Below the pieces are notes generated by a model. That model did not search any database, was not told the DNA's origin, and saw only the letters and a list, made by a program, of their open reading frames with translations. Below are positions 36,508-44,569 of a stretch of 64,000 bases of DNA, piece by piece. Origin of the DNA: Tibeticola sediminis (GTDB lineage: Bacteria; Pseudomonadota; Gammaproteobacteria; Burkholderiales; Burkholderiaceae_C). The stretch lies in the NCBI RefSeq assembly GCF_003843835.1, contig NZ_RKQL01000001.1, forward strand, positions 310,001 through 374,000. The letters are read 5' to 3'. Both the position numbers and the translations under genes were made by a program. Position 1 is the stretch's first letter. Each line of letters begins with the position of its first letter.

Positions 36508-37821
36508 TCAGCCCTGCTGAGCCATCAGCTCGTCGAAGCCTATGGCTTTCTCCTGAACCTTGGCTTTCGACAGCACGAAGTCGGAGACGTTGTTCTCGAT
36601 CACCACGGCTTCGACCTCGGCCAGGCGGCGCGGGTCGCTGTAGTACCAACGCACCACCTCTTCCGGACGCTCGTAGCTCGAGGCCAGTTCTTCGACATGC
36701 GCGCGCACCTGCTCTGGCGTGGCGTGCAGTTGATTGGCCTTGACCAGTTCGGCCACGACGAGCCCGAGGCGCACCCGCTGCTCGGCCTGCGGACGGAAGA
36801 TTTCGTCGGGAATGGGCGCCTTGTCCGCATCCTTGACGCCCCGCTGCTTGAGCTCGGCGCGCGCCCGGTCGGCCAGGCGGTCGATTTCGGCCTTGACACT
36901 GGCCTTGGGCAGATCGAGCTCAGCGACGGAAACGACGGCGTCGAGAACAGCCTTCTTGTTGCGCGCCTGGAGGCGGAATTTGACTTCTCGCTCGAGGTTC
37001 TTGCGAATGTCGGCGCGCAAACCTTCGACGCTGCCGTCCTCGATGCCGAGCGACTTGGCGAACGCTTCGTTGACTTCGGGCAGGTGTGCGGCCTCGATCT
37101 TCTTCACCGTCACGAGGAAGTCAGCCGTCTTGCCAGCCACCTCGGCGCCATGATAGTCGGCCGGGAAATTCAGCGGGAAGGTCTTGCTCTCGCCGACTTT
37201 CATGCCGCGAACCGCGTCCTCGAACTCCTTGAGCATCTGGCCGTCGCCGATGATGAACTGAAAGCCCTCGGCACGGCCGCCTTCGAAGGGTTCGCCGTCG
37301 ATCTTGCCTTCGAAATCGACCGTCACGCGGTCGCCATCCTGGGCGGCGGCGTCGAGCGGACGCTGGGCGAAGGTGCGGCGCTGCTTGCGCAAAATCTCGA
37401 TGGTGCGGTCGATGGCCTCTTCGGACACGTCCGCCACCACTTTTTCAACCTCGACGGTAGTGAGGTCACCGAGCTTGACCTCGGGGTAGACCTCGAAGAC
37501 GGCGTCGAAGGCCAACATTCCCTCGGGCGCCTCTTCCTTCTCGGTAATACTGGGCGCGCCCGCGACGCGCAGGTCGGCCTCCTGCACGGCTTGCGCGAAG
37601 GCTTCGCCGACTTTGTCGTTGACGACTTCGTACTGCACCGAATAGCCGTAGCGTTGTGCGACCACACCGACCGGCACCTTGCCCGGACGGAAGCCATCCA
37701 TCTTGACGGTTCGAGCGAGCTTTTTGAGACGCGCGTCGACCTCGGACTGAATCTGCTCGATGGGCAGAGTCAAAGTGATCTTGCGTTCCAGCTTGTCGAG
37801 GTTTTCAACGGTAACGGCCAT
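36508..37821 (-). CDS. tig: Trigger factor
   Basis: Ribosome-bound chaperone and peptidyl-prolyl isomerase, 437 residues. The ribosome-binding loop is in the N-domain around KMDGFRPGKVPVGVVAQRYG (the G-F-R-x-G-K-x-P signature). The FKBP-like domain spans about residues 150-240 (GDRVTVDFEGKIDGEPFEGG and GMKVGESKTFPLNFPADYHG), followed by the helical C-domain. Start is the ATG complementary to 37819-37821, giving MAVTVENLDKLERKITLTLP. It lies 30 bases downstream of tRNA-Leu on the same strand, so part of its mRNA may come from processed tRNA read-through. Confidence 0.97.
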   Translation of the reverse strand: MAVTVENLDKLERKITLTLPIEQIQSEVDARLKKLARTVKMDGFRPGKVPVGVVAQRYGYSVQYEVVNDKVGEAFAQAVQEADLRVAGAPSITEKEEAPEGMLAFDAVFEVYPEVKLGDLTTVEVEKVVADVSEEAIDRTIEILRKQRRTFAQRPLDAAAQDGDRVTVDFEGKIDGEPFEGGRAEGFQFIIGDGQMLKEFEDAVRGMKVGESKTFPLNFPADYHGAEVAGKTADFLVTVKKIEAAHLPEVNEAFAKSLGIEDGSVEGLRADIRKNLEREVKFRLQARNKKAVLDAVVSVAELDLPKASVKAEIDRLADRARAELKQRGVKDADKAPIPDEIFRPQAEQRVRLGLVVAELVKANQLHATPEQVRAHVEELASSYERPEEVVRWYYSDPRRLAEVEAVVIENNVSDFVLSKAKVQEKAIGFDELMAQQG

Positions 37822-37851
37822 GGGATTGCTCTCTGTTTGAATGAAGGAATG

Positions 37852-37938
37852 TGGTGCGCGGGGGGGGACTCGAACCCCCACACCATTGCTGGCGTCAGGA
37901 CCTAAACCTGGTGCGTCTACCAATTTCGCCACCCGCGC
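37852..37938 (-). tRNA. tRNA-Leu (anticodon TAG)
   Basis: 87 bases on the minus strand with long variable arm and encoded CCA; acceptor GCGCGGG / CCCGCGC, anticodon loop TTTAGGT gives TAG. It precedes tig closely. Confidence 0.95.
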
Positions 37939-38011
37939 GGGTCCGAACAAAAGGGTGGTCGACAGCGCGAGCTGGCCAGACCACCCCAAGGAAATCGGCG
38001 AAACTTCAAGT

Positions 38012-41000
38012 TTAACCGGGAACCGCCCCCGCGCCATCCTCCGCGGAGCCGGGCGCGCCGGCGGGCTCGCGCCGCACGCGGAACCACGCCGCATACATGG
38101 CGGGCAAGGCCAGCAGCGTGAGCACGGTGGCCACGATCAAGCCACCCATGATGGCCACCGCCATCGGCCCCCAGAACACGCTGCGCGAGAGCGGAATCAT
38201 CGCCAGCACCGCCGCCGCAGCGGTCAGCGCGATCGGGCGCAGGCGCCGCACGGCGGACTCGACGATGGCATCCCACGCCGGCACGCCGCGCGCGCGGTCT
38301 TGCTCGATCTGGTCGATCAGAATGACCGAATTGCGCTGGATCATGCCCATGAGTGCAATCACGCCGAGCAGCGCGACAAAGCCGAACGGCCGGTTGAGCG
38401 CAATCAGCGCGCCGGCCACGCCGGCGATGCCCAGCGGCCCGGTGATGAACACCAGCACCGCACGACTGAAGCTGTGCAGTTGCAGCATCAGCAGGAAGAA
38501 GGTCAGGAACAGCATGATGGGCAGGCCCGCAGCAATGGAGGACTGGCCTTTGGAACTCTCCTCCACCGCGCCGGCCACCTCGATGCGGTAGCCCTGCGGC
38601 CCCTGCGCCGCCCAGCGCTGCTCGATGCGCCGCAATTCGGGCAGCAGTTCAGCGGTGACGGTCGCGCCCTGCAAGCCCTCGGTGGTGTCGCCCTGCACGG
38701 TGACGGCGTAGTTGCCGCCCTCGCGCCAAAGCACACCCGGCTCCCAGGTGAAGACCGGCCGTGCAATCTGGGTGAGCGGAATCGATTTGCCCGAGGCGGT
38801 GGGCAAATACGCGTTGCCGATCGCGGTGATGGCGTTGCGCTCGTCGAGCGGCTGGCGCAGCACGATGTCGATGAGCTTGTCGCCCTCGCGGTACTGCCCC
38901 ACGGTGGCGCCCGCCAGCAGCGTGCGCGAGGCCTGGGCAATCGACTGGCTCGAGACGCCGAGCGCGCGCGCGCGGGTCTGGTCGACTTCGAGGCGCAGGG
39001 CCTTGACCGACTCGTTCCAGTTGTCGTTGACCCCGCGGAGGTGGGGGCTGGCACGCAGCACCGCTTTGACCTCATCGGCCCGCTCGCGCAGCAGCGTGGG
39101 GTCGGCGCCGATGACGCGGAACTGCACCGGATACGGCACCGGTGGCCCGTTGGGCAGCAGCTTCACGCGGCCGCGCACCTCGGGGAATTCCTGGGCCAGC
39201 ACCGCGGGCAGCGCCTTGCGCAGACGTTCGCGCGTGGGCAGGTCCTTGGGCAGCACGATGAGCTGCGAGACATTGGTCTGCGGAAAGGTCTGGTCGAGCG
39301 GCAGGTAAAAGCGTGGCACACCCGAACCCACCCACTGGCTCACGGCGGTGACGCCGGGTTCGGCTAGAAGACGTGCCTCGACCCGCTTGGCGACCGCTTC
39401 GTTGGCGGCAAATGAAGTGCCCTCGGGGAACCAAAGGTCCACCAGGATTTCCGGTCGCGAGGAATCCGGGAAAAACTGCTGCTGCACCTTGCCCATGCCG
39501 ACGATGCCCAGCGCAAAGAGAAGGATCGTCGCGCCGATCGTCTTCCAGCGGTGCGTCACGCACCAGGTCACCGCGGCGCGGAAGCGGTTGTAAAAAGGCG
39601 AGTCGAAGACCTCGTCGGGTCCGTCGCCGGCAACCGCCCCACCCCCCGCGCCTTCGCCGCTGCCCGCCGCCGCAGCCTTGGGCGGCTGGCGCAGCAGCAC
39701 CACGCCGAGATAGGGCACGAAATACACCGCGGTCACCCAGCTGATCAGCAGGGCGATGACGGTGACGCCGAAGATGGCAAAGGTGTATTCCCCCACCGCT
39801 GAACGCGCAATGCCGATGGGCAGAAAGCCCACGGCGGTGATCAGCGTGCCGGTGAGCATGGGCATGGCGGTGAGCTCGTAGGCAAAGGTCGCTGCGCGCA
39901 CCTTGTCGTAGCCCTCCTCCATCTTGCGCACCATCATCTCGACGGCAATGATGGCGTCGTCGACCAAGAGGCCGAGCGCAATGATGAGCGAGCCCAGCGA
40001 AATCTTGTGCAGCCCGATGTCGAAGTAGCGCATCGCCAGGAAGGTGATGGCCAACACGAGCGGGATGGTGATCGCGACCACCAGGCCGGGACGCACGTCG
40101 AGCGTGTAGCGCCGCCACAGCGGCAAACCGGCGGCTTCGGCTTTCTTGTGCAGGCCGAGGGAGACGAAGCTCACGCCGAGCACGATGACCACCGCCTCGA
40201 TGAGCACGCGCACGAACTCGTTGACCGAGGTGCTCACCGCGCGCGGCTGGTCCTGGATTTGCACGAGTTTCACACCGGCGGGCAGGCCCTGCTCGATGCG
40301 CGCGGCGGCCGCTTTGAGTGCCTTGCCGAGCCGGATGATGTCGCCGCCCTTGGCCATCGAGACGCCGAGCGCAATGCCCTCCTCGCCGTCGTGGCGCACC
40401 TTGATTTGCGGCGGATCGACATAGCCGCGGTACACGCGCGCGATGTCGCCCAGCCGCAGTTGCGGCGCCCCGGCGCCCGCCGACACGGGCGCGCCGCGGA
40501 TCGGCATGGCGGCGAGGTCTTCGACCGAATTGAACGAACCCGCCACCCGCACCTGCACCACCTCGGAGGGCGTCTGCACCGCGCCGGCGGACTCGACCGC
40601 GTTTTGCTGGTTGAGCTGCGCGAGCACGGCGTTGAGGTCGAGCCCAAGCTCGGCCAGGCGCTTTTGCGACAGCTCGATGTAGACCTTCTCGTCCTGCACA
40701 CCGAACAGTTCGACCTTGGCGACGTCGGGCACGCGCAGCAGCTGGTCGCGCACCTGGTCGGCGAAGACCTTGGCCTCGGCGGGGCTGAAGCCTGGCGCTT
40801 CGAGCACGTAGATGACGCCGAAGACATCGCCGAATTCGTCGTTGAAGAAGGGCCCGACGACGCCTTGCGGCAGCGTGCCGCGCAGGTCGCCGATCTTCTT
40901 GCGCACCGTGTACCAGACGTTGGGCACGTCGGACGGGCGCGAGGAGTCCTTGATCTGGAAGATGATCTGCGACTCGCCGGGCTTGGAATAGCTGCGGATG

Positions 41001-41266
41001 CGATCGGCGTAGGGGACTTCTTGCAGCGTCTTCTCGAGCTTGTAGGTCACCTGCTCGGCCACCTCGCGCGCGCTCGCCCCCGGCCAATAGGTGCGCACGA
41101 CCATCGCGCGGAAGGTGAACGGCGGGTCTTCGTCCTGGCCCAGTTGGAAATACGCGGCAATGCCCAGCAGCATCAGCACGATGAGCAGGAAGCGGGTGAG
41201 CGCGTCGTGCTCGATGGCCCAACGCGAGACGTTGAAAGCCCGTTCCGGGTGGGTGTGGTGAACCAT
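38012..41266 (-). CDS. RND efflux permease
   Basis: Inner-membrane proton/drug antiporter of the resistance-nodulation-division class, 1084 residues. Twelve transmembrane helices in the usual 1+5 / 1+5 pattern with two large periplasmic loops. Helix 4 keeps the proton-relay Asp pair in ALGLLVDDAIIAVEMMVRKM. The C-terminal part has GLLGVIALMGMIQRNSVILI-like features (VALLGVIALMGMIQRNSVIL). A 30-residue Ala/Gly-rich insert (KAAAAGSGEGAGGGA) lies in the central cytoplasmic loop. Start is the ATG complementary to 41264-41266, preceded by GGTGAGG. The gene follows its adaptor after seven bases. No outer-membrane channel gene is adjacent, so it likely shares one. Drug or solvent specificity unknown. 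Confidence 0.93.
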   Translation of the reverse strand: MVHHTHPERAFNVSRWAIEHDALTRFLLIVLMLLGIAAYFQLGQDEDPPFTFRAMVVRTYWPGASAREVAEQVTYKLEKTLQEVPYADRIRSYSKPGESQIIFQIKDSSRPSDVPNVWYTVRKKIGDLRGTLPQGVVGPFFNDEFGDVFGVIYVLEAPGFSPAEAKVFADQVRDQLLRVPDVAKVELFGVQDEKVYIELSQKRLAELGLDLNAVLAQLNQQNAVESAGAVQTPSEVVQVRVAGSFNSVEDLAAMPIRGAPVSAGAGAPQLRLGDIARVYRGYVDPPQIKVRHDGEEGIALGVSMAKGGDIIRLGKALKAAAARIEQGLPAGVKLVQIQDQPRAVSTSVNEFVRVLIEAVVIVLGVSFVSLGLHKKAEAAGLPLWRRYTLDVRPGLVVAITIPLVLAITFLAMRYFDIGLHKISLGSLIIALGLLVDDAIIAVEMMVRKMEEGYDKVRAATFAYELTAMPMLTGTLITAVGFLPIGIARSAVGEYTFAIFGVTVIALLISWVTAVYFVPYLGVVLLRQPPKAAAAGSGEGAGGGAVAGDGPDEVFDSPFYNRFRAAVTWCVTHRWKTIGATILLFALGIVGMGKVQQQFFPDSSRPEILVDLWFPEGTSFAANEAVAKRVEARLLAEPGVTAVSQWVGSGVPRFYLPLDQTFPQTNVSQLIVLPKDLPTRERLRKALPAVLAQEFPEVRGRVKLLPNGPPVPYPVQFRVIGADPTLLRERADEVKAVLRASPHLRGVNDNWNESVKALRLEVDQTRARALGVSSQSIAQASRTLLAGATVGQYREGDKLIDIVLRQPLDERNAITAIGNAYLPTASGKSIPLTQIARPVFTWEPGVLWREGGNYAVTVQGDTTEGLQGATVTAELLPELRRIEQRWAAQGPQGYRIEVAGAVEESSKGQSSIAAGLPIMLFLTFFLLMLQLHSFSRAVLVFITGPLGIAGVAGALIALNRPFGFVALLGVIALMGMIQRNSVILIDQIEQDRARGVPAWDAIVESAVRRLRPIALTAAAAVLAMIPLSRSVFWGPMAVAIMGGLIVATVLTLLALPAMYAAWFRVRREPAGAPGSAEDGAGAVPG

Positions 41267-41273
41267 ATGCACC

Positions 41274-42503
41274 TCACCGAGCCGCGTCCGAGGCCGCTGC
41301 ACGCGCAGGCGACGTCTGACTTGCTCCTATTTGAGGAGCAGCCAAGGTCCGATTGGCGCCGGCATTCTGGTACTTTTCCTGATAAACCAGCACTTTCTGG
41401 CCGGGCGCGAGCACATGCACCCCTGTCGCCACCACCTGTTGGCCGGGCTTGAGGCCGGCCGTGACGACGACCTCGTTGCCATCGGCCGTGGCGACCTCCA
41501 CCGGTTGCGACAAAACGGTGCTGCTCTGCGGGTCGTACACCCAGACCGCCGAGTGGCCGGCCTCTTGCCGCAGCGCCGTGGTGGGCAGCTTGATCGCCGC
41601 CACCGGCGCGCCGCTGGCCATGGGCGCGGGCAGTGCGACCATCGCCGTCGCCCCGAGGGCGGGCGGCTCCCCGCCTTGCAAAGCCACCTGAACCAGGTAG
41701 GTGCGCGTGACCGGGTCGGCCGCCGCGGCAATCTCGCGCACCACCCCTTCGCGCTCCCGCGCTTCGCCCCAAACGCGTACCGTCACGGCCAGGCCGCGAC
41801 GCACGCTGGAGAGCTTGTCTTCGGGCAGATGAAACACCACGTCTCTCGGGCCATCGACCGCGACGCGAACGACCGGCGCGCCAGCGGCAACCACCTGCCC
41901 GACTTCGGCGTCGAGCCCGGTGACGACTCCAGCCGCATCGGCGACGAGCCGGGTGTAGCTGGCTTGGTTGCCCTGCACACCCAACTGCGCTCGGGCCTGC
42001 TGCAGACTGGCTTCGGCCGCCTTCAGCGCGGTTTCGCGGCGCTCGAGTTCAGCTCCGCTGATGAAGTTTTGCTCGCGCAGCGCCTGGTACCGCTTGAAGT
42101 CGGCCGCCGCGAGGTCGCGCTGGGTCTGCGCCGCTGCCACCTGCGCGCGTGCAGCCTCGGCCGCGAGCGCGTAGTCGCGCGGGTCGATCTCCGCCAGCAC
42201 CGTGCCCGCAGCCACGCGCTGCCCGAGTTCGACCGAACGGCGGATGATTTTGCCGGCCACCCGAAAGCCCAGCCGCGACTCGACACGCGCACGGACCTCG
42301 GCGGCGTATTCGCGCTGCGCGGACAAGGGCGCGACCCCGACCGTGATGAGTTTGACCGTGCGCAGCGGCGGCTCCTCCACGGGCGGCTTGCTGCAGCCGC
42401 TCAAAGCGCCCAGTGCGAGCGCCGCGCTCAGCGCAAGCCACACGCGCGCGCCGCGCCCGTCCGAAAAAAACAGCGACCGGTGCCGCCCTTGTACTGCTTG
42501 CAT
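41274..42503 (-). CDS. RND efflux periplasmic adaptor (membrane fusion protein)
   Basis: Lipoprotein adaptor of 409 residues bridging the RND pump to an outer-membrane channel. Signal with lipobox ALGALSGC near residue 36, then the biotinyl-lipoyl-like half-motif ARVESRLGFRVAGKIIRRSV, a coiled-coil hairpin (about residues 115-180, rich in Ala, Gln and Glu), the second lipoyl half GVVTGLDAEVGQVVAAGAPV, and beta-barrel domain. The C-terminal 25 residues are Ala/Ser-rich. It is first of the two-gene operon; a 22-bp TetR-like operator lies about 55 bases upstream. Confidence 0.92.
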   Translation of the reverse strand: MQAVQGRHRSLFFSDGRGARVWLALSAALALGALSGCSKPPVEEPPLRTVKLITVGVAPLSAQREYAAEVRARVESRLGFRVAGKIIRRSVELGQRVAAGTVLAEIDPRDYALAAEAARAQVAAAQTQRDLAAADFKRYQALREQNFISGAELERRETALKAAEASLQQARAQLGVQGNQASYTRLVADAAGVVTGLDAEVGQVVAAGAPVVRVAVDGPRDVVFHLPEDKLSSVRRGLAVTVRVWGEAREREGVVREIAAAADPVTRTYLVQVALQGGEPPALGATAMVALPAPMASGAPVAAIKLPTTALRQEAGHSAVWVYDPQSSTVLSQPVEVATADGNEVVVTAGLKPGQQVVATGVHVLAPGQKVLVYQEKYQNAGANRTLAAPQIGASQTSPARAAASDAAR

Positions 42504-42559
42504 CTCGTGCTCCGGTAAAACCGATGTGGGAACGGATGCGCACGGCGCCCCGAACCCAG

Positions 42560-42581
42560 TTACTGACTGACTGGTTAGTAA
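42560..42581. promoter_or_regulatory. TetR-type operator upstream of the RND operon
   Basis: TTACTGAC-TGACTG-GTTAGTAA is an imperfect palindrome (seven of eight bases paired in the arms) with internal TGAC repeats, a common form for TetR/AcrR repressor sites in front of efflux genes. It lies in the 123-bp region between the pump operon and divergent hpnC. No repressor gene is present nearby. Confidence 0.55.
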
Positions 42582-42626
42582 TCTAGAGGAAGACCCCCTT
42601 GCCTGTCAAGCGACAATCGAGTGCCC

Positions 42627-43487
42627 ATGACTGCCGAACCGCTGGCCCCGCCGGTCACCCATTACGAAAACTTCCCCGTCGCCTCGTGGCTGTGCCCGGC
42701 TGCGCTGCGGCCGGCGGTCGCGGCGATTTACGCCTATGCGCGCACGGCGGACGACCTGGCCGACGAGGGCGAGGTCGATGCCGCGACGCGCCTGCAGCGG
42801 CTGGCCGAATACCGCGCCGAGTTGCAGGCTGCCGCCGCCGGCAGCCCGCGCCAGAACAGCGCTTGGCCCGAAGTGTTTGCGCCGCTGGCCGCGGTGATGG
42901 CGCGGCACCGGCTGCCGCTGGCGCCGCTCGAGCATCTGCTCGATGCCTTCGAGCAGGACGTGCGCGCGACACGCGGGGGTGCGGTGCCCGCAGATCTCGA
43001 CGCGTTGCTCGACTATTGCAGCCGCTCCGCCAACCCGGTCGGACGGCTCATGCTGCACCTCTACGGCATCGAGGACCCGGACACGCGGGCGCGCAGCGAC
43101 GCGGTGTGCAGCGCGCTGCAACTCATCAACTTCTGGCAAGACCTGAGCGTGGATTTGCCGCGCCAGCGCTATTACCTGCCGGCCGACCGCTGCGCGCACC
43201 ACGGCGTCGACCCGCGGGCGCCCGTGCGCGGCCCGGAATTCTCAAATTTGATAGCAGAACTGCACCAATTCACGCGGGCGTTGCTGCAAAAAGGCTCCCC
43301 GATCGTGTTCGAAGTGCCGGGCCGCTCGGGCTGGGAGCTGCGCCTGGTCGTGCAGGGCGCAGAGCGCATGCTCGAGCAGATCGCGGCGAGCGGCGACCGC
43401 TTGCTCGAGCAGCGCCCGCGGCTGCACGCCCGCGATGTGCCGCGGCTGCTCTGGCGGGCGCTGTGCATGCGGCGTCCGCCACCCTGA
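42627..43487 (+). CDS. hpnC: Squalene synthase-like HpnC (hydroxysqualene synthase)
   Basis: Trans-isoprenyl diphosphate synthase family, 286 residues. In the three-enzyme route HpnD makes presqualene diphosphate, HpnC converts it to hydroxysqualene and HpnE reduces that to squalene. First Asp-rich motif AYARTADDLADEGEV (residues about 36-50); second aspartate site INFWQDLSVDLPRQRYYLP. Start taken as ATG 42627; a GTG two codons upstream is possible. Codons for SNLIAELHQF contain an out-of-character AT-rich AAATTTGATAGCAG. It is separated from hpnD by a 162-bp mobile element, unusual for a cluster that is normally tight. Confidence 0.92.
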   Translation: MTAEPLAPPVTHYENFPVASWLCPAALRPAVAAIYAYARTADDLADEGEVDAATRLQRLAEYRAELQAAAAGSPRQNSAWPEVFAPLAAVMARHRLPLAPLEHLLDAFEQDVRATRGGAVPADLDALLDYCSRSANPVGRLMLHLYGIEDPDTRARSDAVCSALQLINFWQDLSVDLPRQRYYLPADRCAHHGVDPRAPVRGPEFSNLIAELHQFTRALLQKGSPIVFEVPGRSGWELRLVVQGAERMLEQIAASGDRLLEQRPRLHARDVPRLLWRALCMRRPPP

Positions 43488-43515
43488 GATTCCCTCCAAG
43501 CCGCGGCGCCCAAAA

Positions 43516-43677
43516 GGCAACGCTGAATCAGTTCCTGCGGCGGCGCGCGCCCGGCCGCGGGATGGGATGCGAGGCGCAAACCGCAGCCATAGCCGCAGCT
43601 ATGGCGAGGATTTGCAACGACGCAGACCGCCCGCAGCCGGGATGCGCGACGCGCGAGGGGGCTTTTTCAGCGTTGCC
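43516..43677. mobile_element. MITE-like element, family A copy 2 (between hpnC and hpnD)
   Basis: 162-bp non-coding element with ends GGCAACGCTGA and TCAGCGTTGCC, same orientation as copy 1 and about 93% identical to it. Flanks CAAA (43511-43514) and CAAA (43678-43681) are close to a target duplication but offset by one base. The central hairpin GCCATAGC-CGCA-GCTATGGC is fully conserved between the copies. It starts 28 bases after the hpnC stop and ends 52 bases before the hpnD start. Confidence 0.85.
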
Positions 43678-43729
43678 CAAAGGCAATGGGACAATCGGCG
43701 CCGTTCCGAAACCCCACCTCGCCTTGCCC

Positions 43730-44569
43730 GTGAAGCCCGAAGATTACGTTCAGCAAAAAGCCGTCGCCTCGGGCAGCAGCTTTTATTACGCGTTTTTGTT
43801 TCTGAGCCCCGAGCGGCGCGCGGCGATCACGGCGTTTTACGCCTTCTGCCGCGAGGTGGACGACGTGGTCGATGAAGTGCATGAGCCCAACGTCGCGGCG
43901 GCGAAGCTGGCCTGGTGGCAGAGGGAAGTCCACCAGACTTTTGCCGGCCGGCCAAGCCACCCGGTGATGCGCGCCCTCAGCCCCCATATCGCCCCGTATG
44001 GCCTGACCGAGGCGCCGCTGCAGGCCGTGATCGAAGGCTGTCGCATGGACCTCACGCAAACGCGCTACCTCGACGAAGCGGCGCTGTCCCGCTACTGCCA
44101 CCTCGTCGCAGGCGTGGTGGGCGAGGTCGCCGCACGCATCTTCGGCCAAACCGACCCCGCGACCACGGCCTACGCGCACACGCTGGGCCAGGCGCTGCAG
44201 CGCACCAATATCCTGCGCGATGTGGGCGAGGACGCGCTGCGCGGGCGGATCTACCTGCCCATCGACCATTTGCAGCGCTTCGACGTGAAGGCCCAAGAGA
44301 TCCTCCAGCGCCAGCACTCGGACCGTTTCGCCGCGCTGATGCGCTTCGAGGCCGAGCGCGCGCATGCGCTCTACGACGAGGCGCTGGCCCAATTGCCCGC
44401 AGCCGACCGACGGGCGCAAAAGCCCGGGCTCATGATGGCGAGCATCTACCGCGATTTGCTGCGCGCCATCGAGCGCGAGGGTTTTCGCGTGCTCGATCAG
44501 CGCATCGCGCTCACACCCTTGCGCAAGTTCTGGCTCGCCTGGAAGATGCAGGCGCTCGGGCGCATGTGA
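43730..44569 (+). CDS. hpnD: Presqualene diphosphate synthase HpnD
   Basis: Head-to-head condensing enzyme of 279 residues that joins two farnesyl diphosphates to presqualene diphosphate. Asp-rich motifs FYAFCREVDDVVDEVHE and LQRTNILRDVGEDALRGRIY are intact. No ATG starts the conserved N-terminus: the best start is GTG at 43730 (giving V/MKPEDYVQQKAVASGSSFYY), with TTG at 43724 as alternative. The upstream region is occupied by mobile element copy A2, so the native promoter or leader may have been altered. Stop and next start overlap as TGATG. Confidence 0.92.
   Translation: MKPEDYVQQKAVASGSSFYYAFLFLSPERRAAITAFYAFCREVDDVVDEVHEPNVAAAKLAWWQREVHQTFAGRPSHPVMRALSPHIAPYGLTEAPLQAVIEGCRMDLTQTRYLDEAALSRYCHLVAGVVGEVAARIFGQTDPATTAYAHTLGQALQRTNILRDVGEDALRGRIYLPIDHLQRFDVKAQEILQRQHSDRFAALMRFEAERAHALYDEALAQLPAADRRAQKPGLMMASIYRDLLRAIEREGFRVLDQRIALTPLRKFWLAWKMQALGRM

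Noticed and set aside
36376-37905. A 509-codon frame on the plus strand across tig and tRNA-Leu
   Set aside because: It crosses a tRNA gene and opposes trigger factor; not a real gene.
37822-38094. Upstream continuation of the tig frame through tRNA-Leu
   Set aside because: The predicted peptide (RVAKLVDAPGLGPDASNG) is the well-known false translation of a tRNA-Leu gene.
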